Counted from the first letter of the stretch, positions 12,452-24,196 are shown. The stretch: DNA of 64,000 bases from Warburgia ugandensis (GCA_035236585.1 CP141127.1:50420001-50484000), one strand, 5' to 3'. Translations and numbers: made by a program. Notes: generated by a model not told the origin, from the letters alone.

Positions 12452-13394
12452 TGTGACGACCCGAGTTTTCCCATGCATTTCTAAATGCAATATCTAAGGC
12501 GGGATGCATCCCTATTTGAAAACCATTTTATAAAAACAATGGAATGCAGCAAAAAAAATCATTTGAATTAAACTCATTTTGAAGACCCGAGTGTCATTTG
12601 CTTCCACAACAATCAAAGTAGTTTTGAAAAATATTGTAATCATAAATGTCTTCCCAGGTCTATCTAGTCACAGCTCACAGTCCAACCGTAAATAAATACA
12701 GATACATGTCCAAAAGGTAGACTGTTTACTTACATTCATGCTTGTCTTCTCATCAGTCACTTGATCGTTGCACTAACATGTTCCTGATGCTTCTTCTAAT
12801 TCTATGTGGAGCTAATTTGGAAAAATAATATATTAGGGTGAGTATTTCTCATACTCAGTAGGTCATTTGATACTACTATTTTGAAAACACGGTATGCTTC
12901 ATGCATGGTTCCAAGAGATTTTTATGTAAAATATCAATGATTTATTTTGCGTAAGCATGCATAGTTGTGCATAAAACATAAGCTTATTGACGCGATTTCA
13001 ATTGTGGAATTAGTATACAAATCACGTCATATGAATATGACTAAAATAGAAATCAATAGGTGCATATACGAAGATTTCGGCAAATGCATCAAACCAGCGA
13101 GTCACATAGAATACTTGTGAAAATCTTAAAATAGTCATCATTCAAACATATGCTAGTATCATGCACATGAGTCTCTCGGCATACATGTTACGCCAACTGG
13201 TCACGAGTACTCGTATACGACCATCTCAATGCTGTATGCATATCAATCACACTGAAATCATAGGGCCACTACGCTCATACTCATCATACAGCTGGAATCC
13301 ACCATAGCCCCCACGATGACTATGGATGTCCCTGAAAGGGTGCCGTGAACACCTCCAGTGGTAGTCCCTATTTACCACAGTAGTCAGGGAAGGG
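12452..13394 (-). repeat. LTR A, left part (split by the composite insertion)
   Basis: Begins TGTGACGACCC at 12452 and runs to 13394, where the 25.7 kb composite is inserted. It resumes at 39051 after one copy of the duplicated aaggg. The intact, uninterrupted form can be read in LTR B (41394-43086), where the same sequence passes the site as …gtcagggaagggacaatgcc (about 42325-42345) without an insertion. This empty-site comparison proves the insertion. LTR A is the 3' LTR of the A/B element. Confidence 0.92.
13390..13394. repeat. Target-site duplication aaggg, left copy
   Basis: The five bases before LTR I (aaggg) are repeated exactly after LTR VI at 39051-39055. Five bp is the standard Ty3/gypsy duplication length. 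The empty site in LTR B has one copy. Confidence 0.95.
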
Positions 13395-13828
13395 TGTCAA
13401 GACCCGGGTTTTTAAGTGATGCAATGTTGATAAAAAGGCGAGATCTCTTGTTTTATAAATATGAAATGCATGAAATTCTTTTTCATTTGGAAAACAACCT
13501 TTCATAAAAACCCCGAGTGTGAAAACTCATTCTCAATCTATTTAGTCATGGCAAAGTTTTAAATCAATAATGTTCCCAAGAAAGTGTTAGTCACAGCCCC
13601 AGTTATTAGAGAGTAACTACAATCAAGTAACATTGAAAGATAAGATAGGGGTGTACTTACTTGTGCTTGGCCTTATGTCTCCTAGTACAAATGTCACTTG
13701 CCCTTAGGTATTTTCTTTGTATCTGAAAAATGTTGAGGATCGGGTGAGTATATACTATACTCAGTAGGGCTTATCACCACTAGTTTATAAATGCATGAGT
13801 TGTTTTAAAATCATGTGCTTATTCATTC

Positions 13829-13962
13829 AAAACATGCGTATGTTTGAATACTCGAGTTCAATATTAGTATAAGAATCCATAATCAACTGAAATTCAAAAT
13901 ATGCGTAAGGTTGAATACTCAAGTTCAACATCAGTATAAGAGTCCATAATCAACTGAAATGC
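13829..13962. repeat. 67-bp tandem duplication inside LTR I
   Basis: Two imperfect 67-bp units, each containing …gtataagaatccataatc or its variant followed by aactgaaat. Two units are present here, in LTR II (about 20227-20362) and LTR III (about 24717-24850); LTR V and LTR VI have one. This splits the LTRs into two groups: I, II and III versus V and VI. Confidence 0.85.
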
Positions 13963-15179
13963 AAAATAACTTAAAAGATCACATAATTCCAAAAGTTAAA
14001 GTATCATATATATGATAACATCATGATATGCAATAGATGCCTCATGGAGTCCAACTCATGGACCCCTAGTATGGTATGGTCGACCAACCTCATATCATGC
14101 TTCATGAAATGCACATCAAACCATAGGGTCCACTGTGCCCACGGCCTCCTCGCCGTGTGGTCCCCGGGTACCTGAGGACACTTGGTCATAGCCTCCACGG
14201 GGCCTATGACACGCCGACCCAGTGCCGTGACACCAGTGATAGCCCCCTGTACCACATGCAGTCGACGTAGGGACTTGCCTCTTTTTGGGCGTGGTACCCA
14301 TCCACCTATTAGTGGTAGAGGCCGGGTGGCCAACCCAGACCCCTCGGCATAGCACCCACGGGCTTACTTGCCCAAATCACATAAGATAAGTCAAAACCAT
14401 TTGTTAAAAACTTGTCCTCTTTTGGGTCCCTCACAACTGCCTGGCCCTCGGCACTCCAGCGTCTTTTGGCAACCCTCAAGGACATGCAATCTTTGCAAGT
14501 ACATATATCATGCAATGCATGCACTTGTTTGCAACACATGTATGTGCATAATGTATATGCAGTCATTCCAGAACATGGCTATGTATAAGCATTTATCATG
14601 CATGATGAATTTATTCATACAAATCACATGCAAATCAAATCATATATCTAAAACATGGCTATGTATAAGCATTTATCATGCATGCTAAATTTTATTCATG
14701 CAAATAAAATCATATATCTAAAACATATGTTCCCAAATAACAATAGTTCTTTTAAAAGAATCTAATAGTGATAGAGCACCTACCTGACTAGGTCGCGTTC
14801 ACCCTCTTGTCCTCGTACACTCCTGAACATGGTTTGGGGACTTAAGGTTAGTTTAACCTATCTTTAATGGGTTTAGAGCATTTGGGTCTCATTACTTAGG
14901 AATTAGGGGTCCATCCCTATGCCTATGGGTGTCCTAAGGTCCTAATTAGGCCTTGGTATTCTCAGTTTTCCAGAGTCCTAGCGGTCACGCGCCACTATCC
15001 TATTCCAAGGGTCATGCCCTACTTTTATTAGGCTTTGATTATGGATTTTATGATTTTGATGTGTCCGCGTCGTCGATACGGACACAACGCCTTTTGCGGC
15101 GCCTCAATCAGAGCTCTAGATCTCATGTTATAAGCGTTTTAACGTTGCATGTACATATAGTCTTAAAGACAAAAAAAAG

Positions 15180-15370
15180 GAGGAATGCTAGGGCGCTGCC
15201 CGTCTGCGACGTGCGCCCAGCATTCTTAAGAACCAAAAAAAAACGACGCCTCGCTAGTGCGCTACGCGTCTGCGGCACGCGCCTCAGCGGGCGCGTCTGA
15301 AGACGCGCGAGACGACGCCGCTCGTCGTTCCTTTAGCGGGCGCGTCCAGGGACGCGCCCGTTTGGTTTTC
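15180..15370. other. CpG-dense block in LTR I
   Basis: A GC-rich, CpG-dense stretch within an otherwise AT-rich LTR, downstream of the TATA box in element orientation (transcribed leader). It ends with the palindrome GGGCGCGTCC-a-GGGACGCGCCC at 15338-15359. The same block recurs in LTR III, V and VI with most CpGs retained. Confidence 0.8.
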
Positions 15371-15720
15371 TTCCAAACGGCGTCGACTTGCGTCGACGTG
15401 GGACGGTCCTGTTGGATCGTCCTGCTTGTTAGTGACTTGGGTCGTCCTCAGGTTACCCTGGTTCGACCCTGTCGAACCAGTGCGGCCTGGGGACGTCCCA
15501 GGGGTCTTTGTGGCTCCCCTGGAGGCCTATTCTGCATGGTTTTTCATGGAAAAACCTAGGGAAATCGTTCCTGGAACTTTGGTGGAGATGGGTTTTGGGT
15601 TTTTTCGTGCGTACCTGCTTCGTGGGTGGTTTTCTCTCCACGTTTTTTCCCCTTGCTCACTGCTTCACGACTGGTTTTCTCCAAGGCTTTTGGGCTGCCA
15701 TTAGAGGCACCCAAGAGCTC

Positions 15721-15729
15721 TATTTATAG
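15721..15729 (-). promoter_or_regulatory. TATA box of the Tekay LTR (LTR I copy)
   Basis: The minus strand reads CTATAAATA, a good match to the plant TATA consensus, about 430 bp from the U3 end. The same box is present in LTR III (about 26609), IV (about 27655), V (about 33520) and VI (about 38620). LTR II has lost it by truncation. Likely promoter of the element RNA. Confidence 0.7.
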
Positions 15730-15760
15730 GGCTTTTATAGAGGGTTCTGGAGGGTTTCTA

Positions 15761-15882
15761 ACCGCCTTTGAATGGCGGTGGGGAACCCTCTGGAATGGCG
15801 GTGGTTTCTTCTTGAAACACCGCCGTTCCAGAAAACTCTAGGAGGTTGAAGATGACGGGGTGCCCGTATCAAAACGGGCACC
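15761..15882. repeat. Cluster of three hairpins just upstream of the LTR TATA box
   Basis: Three inverted repeats in 120 bp. ACCGCC-7 nt-GGCGGT lies at 15761-15779. A stem of about 17 bp (TGGAATGGCGG … CCGCCGTTCCA) with a 5-nt loop lies at 15791-15830. A perfect 9-bp stem, GGTGCCCGT-atcaaa-ACGGGCACC, lies at 15859-15882. They lie between U3 start and TATA box in element orientation and are conserved in LTR V and VI. Possible cis-regulatory structure; rearrangement breakpoints elsewhere in the composite fall in the same sequences. Confidence 0.75.
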
Positions 15883-16155
15883 TGTGTTTTTCAGGTTAAA
15901 TCGTTTTTGGGAAATTTACAATTTTGCCCCTGAACTTCAAAGGGCCATATCTTGCTCATTTTAACTCCGTTTTGGGTGATTTTGGTCTCGTTGGATTCCT
16001 TTTTCTGAGACACATCTAATGGAACCACTTTTGGTACGAAATTCCTGGGTTTAGTTATGGTGACTAGTGAAATGACCAAAATGCCCTTTTCTTTAAAATT
16101 GAACTTTTTATTGCTAAACTTGGAATTGCAATATTACAAAATTGGAGTCATTACA

Positions 16156-16187
16156 TTCTTACCCCCTTAGGGGAATTTTGCCCCCGA
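16156..16187 (-). other. Polypurine tract of pol copy 1
   Basis: The minus strand reads …CCCCTAAGGGGGTAAGAA directly before the LTR start TGTAATGACTCC. Position and composition fit a plus-strand primer for reverse transcription. Confidence 0.85.
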
Positions 16188-16204
16188 AATTCTACTTTAT
16201 ACAA

Positions 16205-19200
16205 TCAAAAGATCTCGGGGTACTTTTCTCGCATTTCTGACTCCGGTTCCCAAGTTTCTTCTTCCATGTGCGCATTTCTCCACAAAACTTTGACTAAGGG
16301 TATGTCCTTGTTCCGCAGCTTCTTATTCTTACGATCTCGAATCTCAACTGGTCTTGTCTCTAATCTGAGATCCTCCGTCATCTCTATGGGTACCTGGTCG
16401 ATGACATGAGCAGGGTCAGGCATGTTCCTCCTTAGCATAGACACATGGAATACGTTATGCACTTCGGATAGCTGAGGGGGTAGCGCGATCCTGTAGGCCA
16501 CTTTTCCCACTTTCTCCAGGATTTTGAAAGGTCCTATGTAACGCGGACTAAGCTTGCCTTTGATACCGAACCTCATAACTCCTTTAGTGGGGGATATCTT
16601 CAGGAAAACGTGCTCTCCTATGTCGAATTCCAATGGTCTCCTCCTTCGATCAGCATAGCTCTTTTGGCGGCTTTGAGCTGTGAGGAGGCGGCTTCTTATG
16701 AGTCTCTCGGCACATTGCTCTACCAGCTCGGACTGGAGCACCCTAGATTCTCCGACTTCACTCCAACTGGCGGGTGATCGACAGGGTCTCCCATAGAGCG
16801 CCTCGTATGGAGCCATGCCAATGCTTGACTGAAAGCTATTGTTGTACGCAAACTCGACTAGCGGTAGGTTTTCATCCCAACTCTGCTTCCAATCAAGGGC
16901 ACAAGTTCGTAACATATCTTCGACTATCTGGATTGTGCGCTCTGACTGTCCATCGGTCTGTGGATGGAAGGCTGTGCTATAGTTCAAGGAAGATCCTAAA
17001 GATTTTTGGACAGACTTCCAGAGTTGCGAAGTGAAGCGGCTATCCCTATCTGAAGTGATACTAAGGGGTATACCATGTAGACTTACTATCTCTTTGATGT
17101 ATAGCTGAGATAGGCTATCAGTGGATTGGGTATGACGTATGGGAAGGAAATGGGCTGTCTTAGTTAATCTATCAACAATCACCCAAATCATGTCATGACC
17201 CTTAGAGGTCTTGGGTAGCCCTACGATGAAGTCCATTGTGATGTGGTCCCATTTCCATTCGCGTAACTCAAGGGGTTGTAACAATCCTGCAGGTCTTTGA
17301 TGTTCAGCCTTTACTTGTTGACATGTTAAACACTTTGCCACAAATTCCCCTATGTCTCTTTTCATACCATCCCACCAATATTGTTTCTTTAAGTCCTGAT
17401 ACATCTTAGTCCCTCCTGGGTGTATTGTATACTTGGACCGATGAGCCTCTTTTAAAATTTCTTGTCTTAACTCTTCATTAGCTGATACCACTAATCTTCC
17501 TTGCATGTAAATGCTACCATCTTCCTTTTTTGTAAATCCTGGTTTTCCTATGGAAGCTTGTATATCTGGATCTCCTTTCTGTTCTTGCTTAACTTTTTCA
17601 TTAACAACCGATTTTATTGTTAGACCTGCCATAATGATCTTGTGCTTACTTATGTCTGGTTTCCATGTGATTACTTCTTGTAGTAGCTTCCATCTCTTGG
17701 TTAATAAACTTGCACACATCCCTTGGGTTTTTCTGCTTAATGCATCAGCTACCACATTAGCTTTTCCAGGGTGATAGTGAATGGAGAAGTCATAGTCTTT
17801 TAAGTATTCCATCCATCTTCTTTGTCGCATGTTTAAGTCTTGTTGGGAAAAGATATATTTAAGACTCTTGTGATCTGTAAAAACTTCAAACTTTTCCCCA
17901 TATAAATAATGTCTCCATATTCGCAAGGCAAAGACTATGGCTGCTAATTCCAAGTCATGGGTTGGGTAATTGACTTCATGCTTCTTGAGTTGTCGAGAAG
18001 CATAAGCGATCACCTTTCCATGTTGCATAAGTACGCAGCCTAGCCCTTGTTGCGAGGCATCGCTATATATCTCAAATCCGCCACTTCCTGAAGGTAAGGT
18101 AAGGACAGGTGCATTAGTCAACCTTGTTTTTAGTTCTTAGAAGCTTTCCTCACATTTATCAGTCCATTCAAACCTTGTGCCTTTCCTGGTCAGCTTAGTT
18201 AGAGGTAAAGCCATTTGTGAAAAACCTTCGATGAATCTTGTGTAATATCCAGCAAGTCCTAAGAAGCTTCTTATTTCTGTGACTGTCTTAGGTCTTTCCC
18301 AGTTCTGTACTATTTCAACCTTAGTAGGGTCAACTGCTATGCCATCTAGAGATATAATGTGTCCTAAGAAATTAACCTTTTCCAGCCAAAACTCACACTT
18401 ACTGAATTTTGCATATAGCTTGTGTGCTCGTAGGGTGCTTAATGTTATCCTTAGATGATCCATATGGTCTTCAGGAGTCTCAGAATATATTAAGATATCA
18501 TCCACAAACACTATGATGAATTTATCTAAGTACTCCTTGAATACCCTATTCATGAGATCCATAAACGCGGCTGGAGCATTAGTCAAACCAAAGGACATCA
18601 CTCTGAATTCATAATGGCCGTATCGAGTCCTGAAGGCTGTCTTGGGGATATCTTCTTCTGTAACTCGAAGTTGATGGTACCCTGATCGTAGATCAATCTT
18701 AGAGAAGACTCTAGCTGACTGAAGTTGATCAAAAAGATCATCGATTCGGGGAAGAGGGTACTTATTTTTAATGGTGACCCTATTCAGCATTCGATAGTCT
18801 ACGCACAATCTCATCGAGCCATCCTTTTTCTTAACAAAAAGGACTGGAGCTCCCCACGGAGACACGCTAGGTCGTATGAACCCTTTGTCAAGTAGTTCCT
18901 GTAACTGTGTCTTTAGTTCCCTTAGTTCTGCAGGAGCCATTGGGTAAGGAGCTTTGGAAATGGGGGAAATACCGGGTATAAGGTCAATGATGAACTCAAT
19001 TTCCCTTGGTGGAGGTAGACCTGGTAAGTCCTCAGGGAATACATCAGGGAATTCTCAAACAACCTCGACATTCTCAAGCTTTGGTTGGGGATTCTTGACG
19101 GATTCTATCTTGGCTAAGAAGAAGGGGCATCCTTGAGCAATGTGTTTAACTGCTTTCATGGCAGAGATAACACATGCTCCAGAAGAATCCTTTCTTCCTT

Positions 19201-19696
19201 GGAGGGTGAAAGTGTCTCTATTAGGTAGGGTAAAAGTGACACGCTTCTGACGACAATCAACTAAGGCTTGATGAAAGGCTAGCCAGTCCATACCTAGGAT
19301 GATATCAAAGTCATTCATATCTAAGTGGACAAGGTTGGCATGTAACAAATGGTCCTTAATCAATATGGGGACATCCTGGAGATAAGAATAAGTGGGGAGT
19401 GCCTGGCCTACAGGAGTCATGACTTCTAGAGTGAAGTCTAGGTCCTGTGGTATAATGTCCAAGGATGATGCAAATTCCCGGGATATGAAAGAATGAGAGG
19501 AGCCTGTATCAAATAGAACTTTTGCAGGTGTATCATAGATAGAAAGAATACCTTCAACGACTGCGTTTGATGCTTGGGCTTGACTAGAAGTCAGGGCAAA
19601 GACACGTCCTTGGCTTTTTGGAACTTGATCTTCTTTACGCTCTCGCACTTTCCTTTTTGGACAGTTGTTAGAAAAATGTCCTAATTCTCCACAACT
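16205..19696 (-). pseudogene. Tekay pol copy 1: PR-RT-RNase H-IN-chromodomain, two stops, gag deleted
   Basis: One frame from about 19690 to 16205 broken only by two nonsense codons: 19055-19057 (CGA to TGA) and 18137-18139 (CAA to TAA). Protease: FDTGSSHSFIS (about 19490-19522). [12 protein letters not shown] and FVDDILIYS (about 18487-18513). In the 638-residue frame starting at 18121: RNase H acidic residues D21, E58, D83, D126; integrase zinc ligands H227, H234, C264, C267; integrase triad D297, D358, E394; C-terminal chromodomain at about residues 604-638 (IPLVKVLWRN … EEETWEPESEM), which in this lineage directs integration to heterochromatin. Two codons present in copy 4 are missing near residue 473. 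Gag is lost by a deletion ending in a half zinc knuckle at 19696. The most complete 3' half of pol in the window. Confidence 0.95.
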
Positions 19697-19708
19697 GTTG
19701 GTACCCCT
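19691..19708. other. Gag-deletion junction in copy 1
   Basis: acaact (zinc-knuckle coding sequence) is joined through six extra bases, gttggt (19697-19702), to acccctttct, which in copy 3 lies upstream of the gag start. Relative to copy 3 (30249-31184) about 936 bp are missing. The identical junction occurs in copy 2 at 24179-24196. Confidence 0.9.
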
Positions 19709-19780
19709 TTCTCTTTCATGGATGAAACTTGATTATAAGTTATTCTCCTCATAACTGGGCTGTGTGTAACGTTAAACCGT

Positions 19781-19792
19781 GCTCTGACACCA
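19781..19792 (-). other. Primer-binding site of copy 1
   Basis: The minus strand reads TGGTGTCAGAGC, one change from the iMet consensus TGGTATCAGAGC, two bases from LTR II. Confidence 0.85.
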
Positions 19793-19794
19793 AC

Positions 19795-21497
19795 TGTCAC
19801 GACCCGGGTTTTTAAGTGATGCAATGTTGGTAAAAAGGCGAGATCTCTTGTTTTATAAATATGAAATGCATGAAATTCTTTTTCATTTGGAAAACAACCT
19901 TTCATTAAAACCCCGAGTGTGAAAACTCATTCTCAATCTATTTAGTCATGGCAAAGTTTTAAATCAATAATGTTCCCAAGAAAGTGTTACTCACAGCCCC
20001 AGCTATTAAAGAGTAACTACAATCAAGTAACATTGAAAGATAAGATAAGGGTCTACTTACTTGTGCTTGGTCTGTTCCTCCTAGTGCAAATGTCCCTTGA
20101 CCTTAGGTATTTACTTTGTATCTGAAAAATGTTGGGGATTGGGTGAGTATATAATATACTCAGTAGGGCCTATCACTACTAGTTTTATAAATGCATGAGA
20201 TGTTTTAAAATCATATGCTCATTCATTCAAAACATGCGTATTTTTGAATACTCGAGTTCAATATTGGTATAAGAATCCATAATCAACTGAAATTCAAAAT
20301 ATGCCTAAGGTTGAATACTTGAGTTCAACATCAGTATAAGAGTCCATAATCAACTGAAATGCAAAATAACTTAAAAGATCACATAATTCCAAAAGTTAAA
20401 GTATCATATATATGATAACATCATGATATGCAATAGATGCCTCATGGAGTCCAACTCATGGACCCCTAGTATGGTATGGTTGACCAACCTCATATCATGC
20501 TACGTGAAATGCACATCAAACCATAGGGTCTACTATGCCCACGGCCTCCTCGCCGTGTGGTCCCCGGGTACCTGAGGACACTTGGTCATAGCCTCCACGG
20601 GGCCTATGACACGCCGACCCAGTGCCGTGACACCAGTGATAGCCCCCTGCACCACATGCAGTCGACGTAGGGACTTGCCTCTTTTTGGGCGTGGTACCCA
20701 TCCACCTATTAGTGGTAGAGGCCGGGTGGCCAACCTGCACCCTCGGCATAGCACCCACGGGCTTACTTGCCCAAATCACATAAGATAAGTCAAAACCATT
20801 TGTTAAAAACTTGTCCTCTTTTGGGTCCCTCACAACTGGCTGCCCTCGGCACTCCAGCGTCTTTTGGCAACCCTCAAGGACATGCAATCTTTGCAAGTAC
20901 ATATATCATGCAATGCATGCACTTGTTTGCAACACATGTATGTGCATAATGTATATGCAAATATTCCGTAACATGGCTATGTATAAGCATTTATCATGCA
21001 TGATGAATTTATTCATACAAATCACATGCAAATCAAATCATATATCTAAAACATGGCTATGTATAAGCATTTATCATGCATGCTAAATTTTATTCATGCA
21101 AATAAAATCATATATCTAAAACATATGTTCTCAAATAACAATAGTTCTTTTAAAAGAATCTAATAGTGATAGAGCACCTACCTGACTAGGTCGCGTTCAC
21201 CCTCTTGTCCTCGTACACTCCTGAATATGGTTTAGGGACTTAAGGTTAGTTTAACCTATCTTTAATGGGTTTAGAGCATTTGAGTCTCATTACTTAGGCA
21301 TTAGGGGTCCATCCCTATGCCTCTGGGTGTCCTAAGGTCCTAATTAGGCCTTGGTATTCTCAGTTTTCCAGAGTCCTAGCGGTCACGTGCCACTATCCTA
21401 TTCCAAGGGTCATGCCCTACTTTTATTGGGCTTTGATTAGGGATTTTATGATTTGGATGTGTCTGCGTCGTCGATATGGACACAACGCCTTTTTGGC
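19795..21497 (-). repeat. LTR II, truncated (about 1.7 of 2.76 kb)
   Basis: Starts TGTCACGACCCGGG at 19795 next to the copy 1 primer site, so it is that copy's 5' LTR. It stops at about 21490-21497 inside the leader and is fused to integrase sequence of copy 2. The lost part includes the CpG-rich block, the TATA box and all of U3, so copy 1 has no promoter of its own. Small frames inside (for example 20516-20902) are not conserved in frame. Confidence 0.9.
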
Positions 21498-21500
21498 CAG
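21488..21500. other. Junction J1: LTR II fused to integrase of copy 2
   Basis: LTR sequence ends …cacaacgcctttt and integrase sequence continues …tttttgg.cagactt. The parents share a T run (and gg/gc) at the crossing point, so the join is ambiguous by 4-5 bases. This fits microhomology-mediated deletion rather than LTR-LTR homologous recombination. Confidence 0.85.
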
Positions 21501-24184
21501 ACTTGCAGAGTTGCGAAGTGAAGCGGCTATCCCTATCTGAAGTGATACTAAGGGGTATACCATGTAGACTTACTATCTCTTTGATGTATAGCTGAGATAG
21601 GCTATCAGTGGATTAGGTATGACGTATGGGAAGGAAATGGGCTGTCTTAGTTAATCTATCAACAATCACCCAAATCATGTCATGACCCTTCGAGGTCTTG
21701 GGTAGCCCTACGATGAAGTCCATTGTGATGTGGTCCCATTTCCATTCGGGTAACTCAAGGGGTTGTAACAATCCTGCAGGTCTTTGATGTTCAGCCTTTA
21801 CTTGTTGACATGTTAAACACTTTGCCACAAATTCCCCTATGTCTCTTTTCATACCATCCCACCAATATTGTTTCTTTAAGTCCTGATACATCTTAGTCCC
21901 TCCTGGGTGTATTGTATACTTGGACCGATGAGCCTCTTTTAAAATTTCTTGTCTTAACTCTTCATTAGCTGGTACCACTAATCTTCCTTGCGTGTAAATG
22001 CTACCATCTTCCTTTTTTGTAAATCCTGGTTTTCCTATGGAAGCTTGTATATTTGGATCTCCTTTCTGTTCTTGCTTAACTTTTTCATTAACAGCCGATT
22101 TTATTGTTAGACCTGCCATAATGATCTTGTGCTTACTTATGTCCGGGTTTCCATGTGATTACTTCTTGTAGTAGCTTCCATCTCTTGGTTAATAAACTTG
22201 CACACATCCCTTGGGTTTTTCTGCTTAATGCATCAGCTACCACATTAGCTTTTCCAGGGTGATAATGAATGGAGAAGTCATAGTCTTTTAAGTATTCCAT
22301 CCATCTTCTTTGTCGCATGTTTAAGTCTTGTTGGGAAAAGATATATTTAAGACTCTTGTGATCTGTAAAAACTTCAAACTTTTCCCCATATAAATAATGT
22401 CTCCATATTCGCAAGGCAAAGACTATGGCTGCTAATTCCAAGTCATGGGTTGGGTAATTGACTTCATGCTTCTTGAGTTGTCGAGAAGCATAAGCGATCA
22501 CCTTTCCATGTTGCATAAGTACGCAGCCTAGCCCTTGTTGCGAGGCATCGCTATATATCTCAAATCCGCCACTTCCTGAAGGTAAGGTAAGGACAGGTGC
22601 GGTAGTAATCCTTGTTTTTAGTTCTTGGAAGCTTTCGTCACATTTATCAGTCCATTCAAACCTTGTGTCTTTCCTGGTCAGCTTAGTTAGAGGTAAAGCC
22701 AATTGTGAAAAACCTTCGATGAATCTTGTGTAATATCCAGCAAGTCCTAAGAAGCTTCTTATTTCTGTGACTGTCTTAGGTCTTTCCCAGTTCTGTACTG
22801 TTTCAACCTTAGTAGGGTCAACTGCTATGCCATCTTGAGATATAATGTGTCCTAAGAAATTAACCTTTTCCAGCCAAAACTCACACTTACTGAATTTTGC
22901 ATATAGCTTGTGTGCTCGTAGGGTGCTTAATGTTATCCTTAGATGTTCCATATGGTCTTCAGGAGTCTCAGAATATATTAAGATATCATCCACGAACACT
23001 ATGATGAATTTATCTAAGTACTCCTCGAATACCCTATTCATGAGATCCATAAACGCGGCTGGAGCATTAGTCAAACCAAAGGACATCACTCTGAATTCAT
23101 AATGGCCGTATCGAGTCCTGAAGGCTATCTTGGGGATATCTTCTTCTCTAACTCGAAGTTGATGGTACCCTGATCGTAGATCAATCTTAGAGAAGACTCT
23201 AGCTGATTGAAGTTGATCAAAAAGATCATTGATTCGGGGAAGAGGGTACTTATTTTTAATGGTGACCCTATTCAACATTCGATAGTCTACGCACAATCTC
23301 ATCGAGCCATCCTTTTTCTTAACAAAAAGGACTGGAGCTCCCCACGGAGACACGCTAGGTCGTATGAACCCTTTGTCAAGTAGTTCTTGTAACTGGGTCT
23401 TCAGTTCTCTTAATTCTGCAGGAGCCATTCGGTAAGGAGCGTTGGAAATGGGGGAAGTACCCGGTATAAGGTCAATGATGAACTCAATTTCCCTTGGTGG
23501 AGGTAGACCTGGTAAGTCCTCAGGGAATACATCAGGGAATTCTCGAACAACCTCGACATTCTCAAGCTTTGGTTGGGGATTCTTGACGGATTCTATCTTG
23601 GCTAAGAAGAAGGGGCATCCCTGAGCAATGTGTTTAACTGCTTTCATGGCAGAGATAACACATGCTCCAGAATAATCCTTTCTTCCTTGGAGGGTGAAAG
23701 TGTCTCTATTAGGTAGGGTAAAAGTGACACGCTTCTGACGACAATCAACTAAGGCTTGATGAAAGGCTAGCCAGTCCGTACCTAGGATGATATCAAAGTC
23801 ATCCATCTCTAAGTGGACAAGGTTGGCATGTAACAAATGGTCCTTAATCAATATGGGGACATCCTGGAGATAAGAATAAGTGGGGAGTGCCTGGCCTACA
23901 GGAGTCATGACTTCTAGAGTGAAGTCTAGGTCCTGTGGTATAATGTCCAAGGATGATGCAAATTCCCGGGATATGAAAGAATGAGTGGAGCCTGTATCAA
24001 ATAGAACTTTTGCAGGTGTATCATAGATAGAAAGAATACCTTCAACGACTGCGTTTGATGCTTGGGCTTGACTGGAAGTCAGGGCAAAGACACGCCCTTG
24101 GCTTTTTGGAACTTGATCTTCTTTACGCTCTTGCACTTTCCTTTTTGGACAGTTGTTAGAAAAATGTCCTAATTCTCCACAACT
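21498..24184 (-). pseudogene. Tekay pol copy 2: PR-RT-RNase H and partial integrase
   Basis: The 667-codon frame 22133-24136 holds protease (D47-T-G-S), RT (D319 in [14 protein letters not shown] at 381-384), and RNase H through [11 protein letters not shown] 1-bp insertion near 22143 (gtccgggt versus gtctggt elsewhere) shifts the frame into 21613-22119, which has the integrase HHCC finger and first catalytic Asp ([10 protein letters not shown]). A C-to-T stop at 21613-21615 follows, and the integrase is cut at junction J1 before the second catalytic Asp. Gag is missing by the same deletion as in copy 1. The longest single protein frame in the composite, but neither integrase nor gag is complete. 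Confidence 0.93.
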
Positions 24185-24196
24185 GTTGGTACCCCT
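24179..24196. other. Gag-deletion junction in copy 2, identical to copy 1
   Basis: acaact + gttggt + acccctttct, base for base the same as 19691-19708, including the filler. Therefore copies 1 and 2 descend from one deleted ancestor. Confidence 0.9.

Larger units (their letters stand above)
13395..16155 (-). repeat. LTR I (complete, 2.76 kb), 3' LTR of the composite
   Basis: Plus-strand ends TGTCAAGACCCGGG at 13395 and GGAGTCATTACA at 16155. It is followed by a polypurine tract, so it is the 3' LTR for pol copy 1, and carries the left target duplication. It contains a 67-bp direct repeat in two copies (about 13829-13962), a second direct repeat of about 80 bp (14574-14731), a CpG-dense GC-rich block (15180-15370), several hairpins and a TATA box. 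Frames seen in it (for example 14953-15300) are antisense to the element and not conserved in frame between LTR copies. Confidence 0.95.

Noticed and set aside
16774..17774. Plus-strand frames over integrase and RNase H (also 22845-23102, 28065-28328, 35310-35573)
   Set aside because: Antisense shadows of pol; repeated because pol is repeated.
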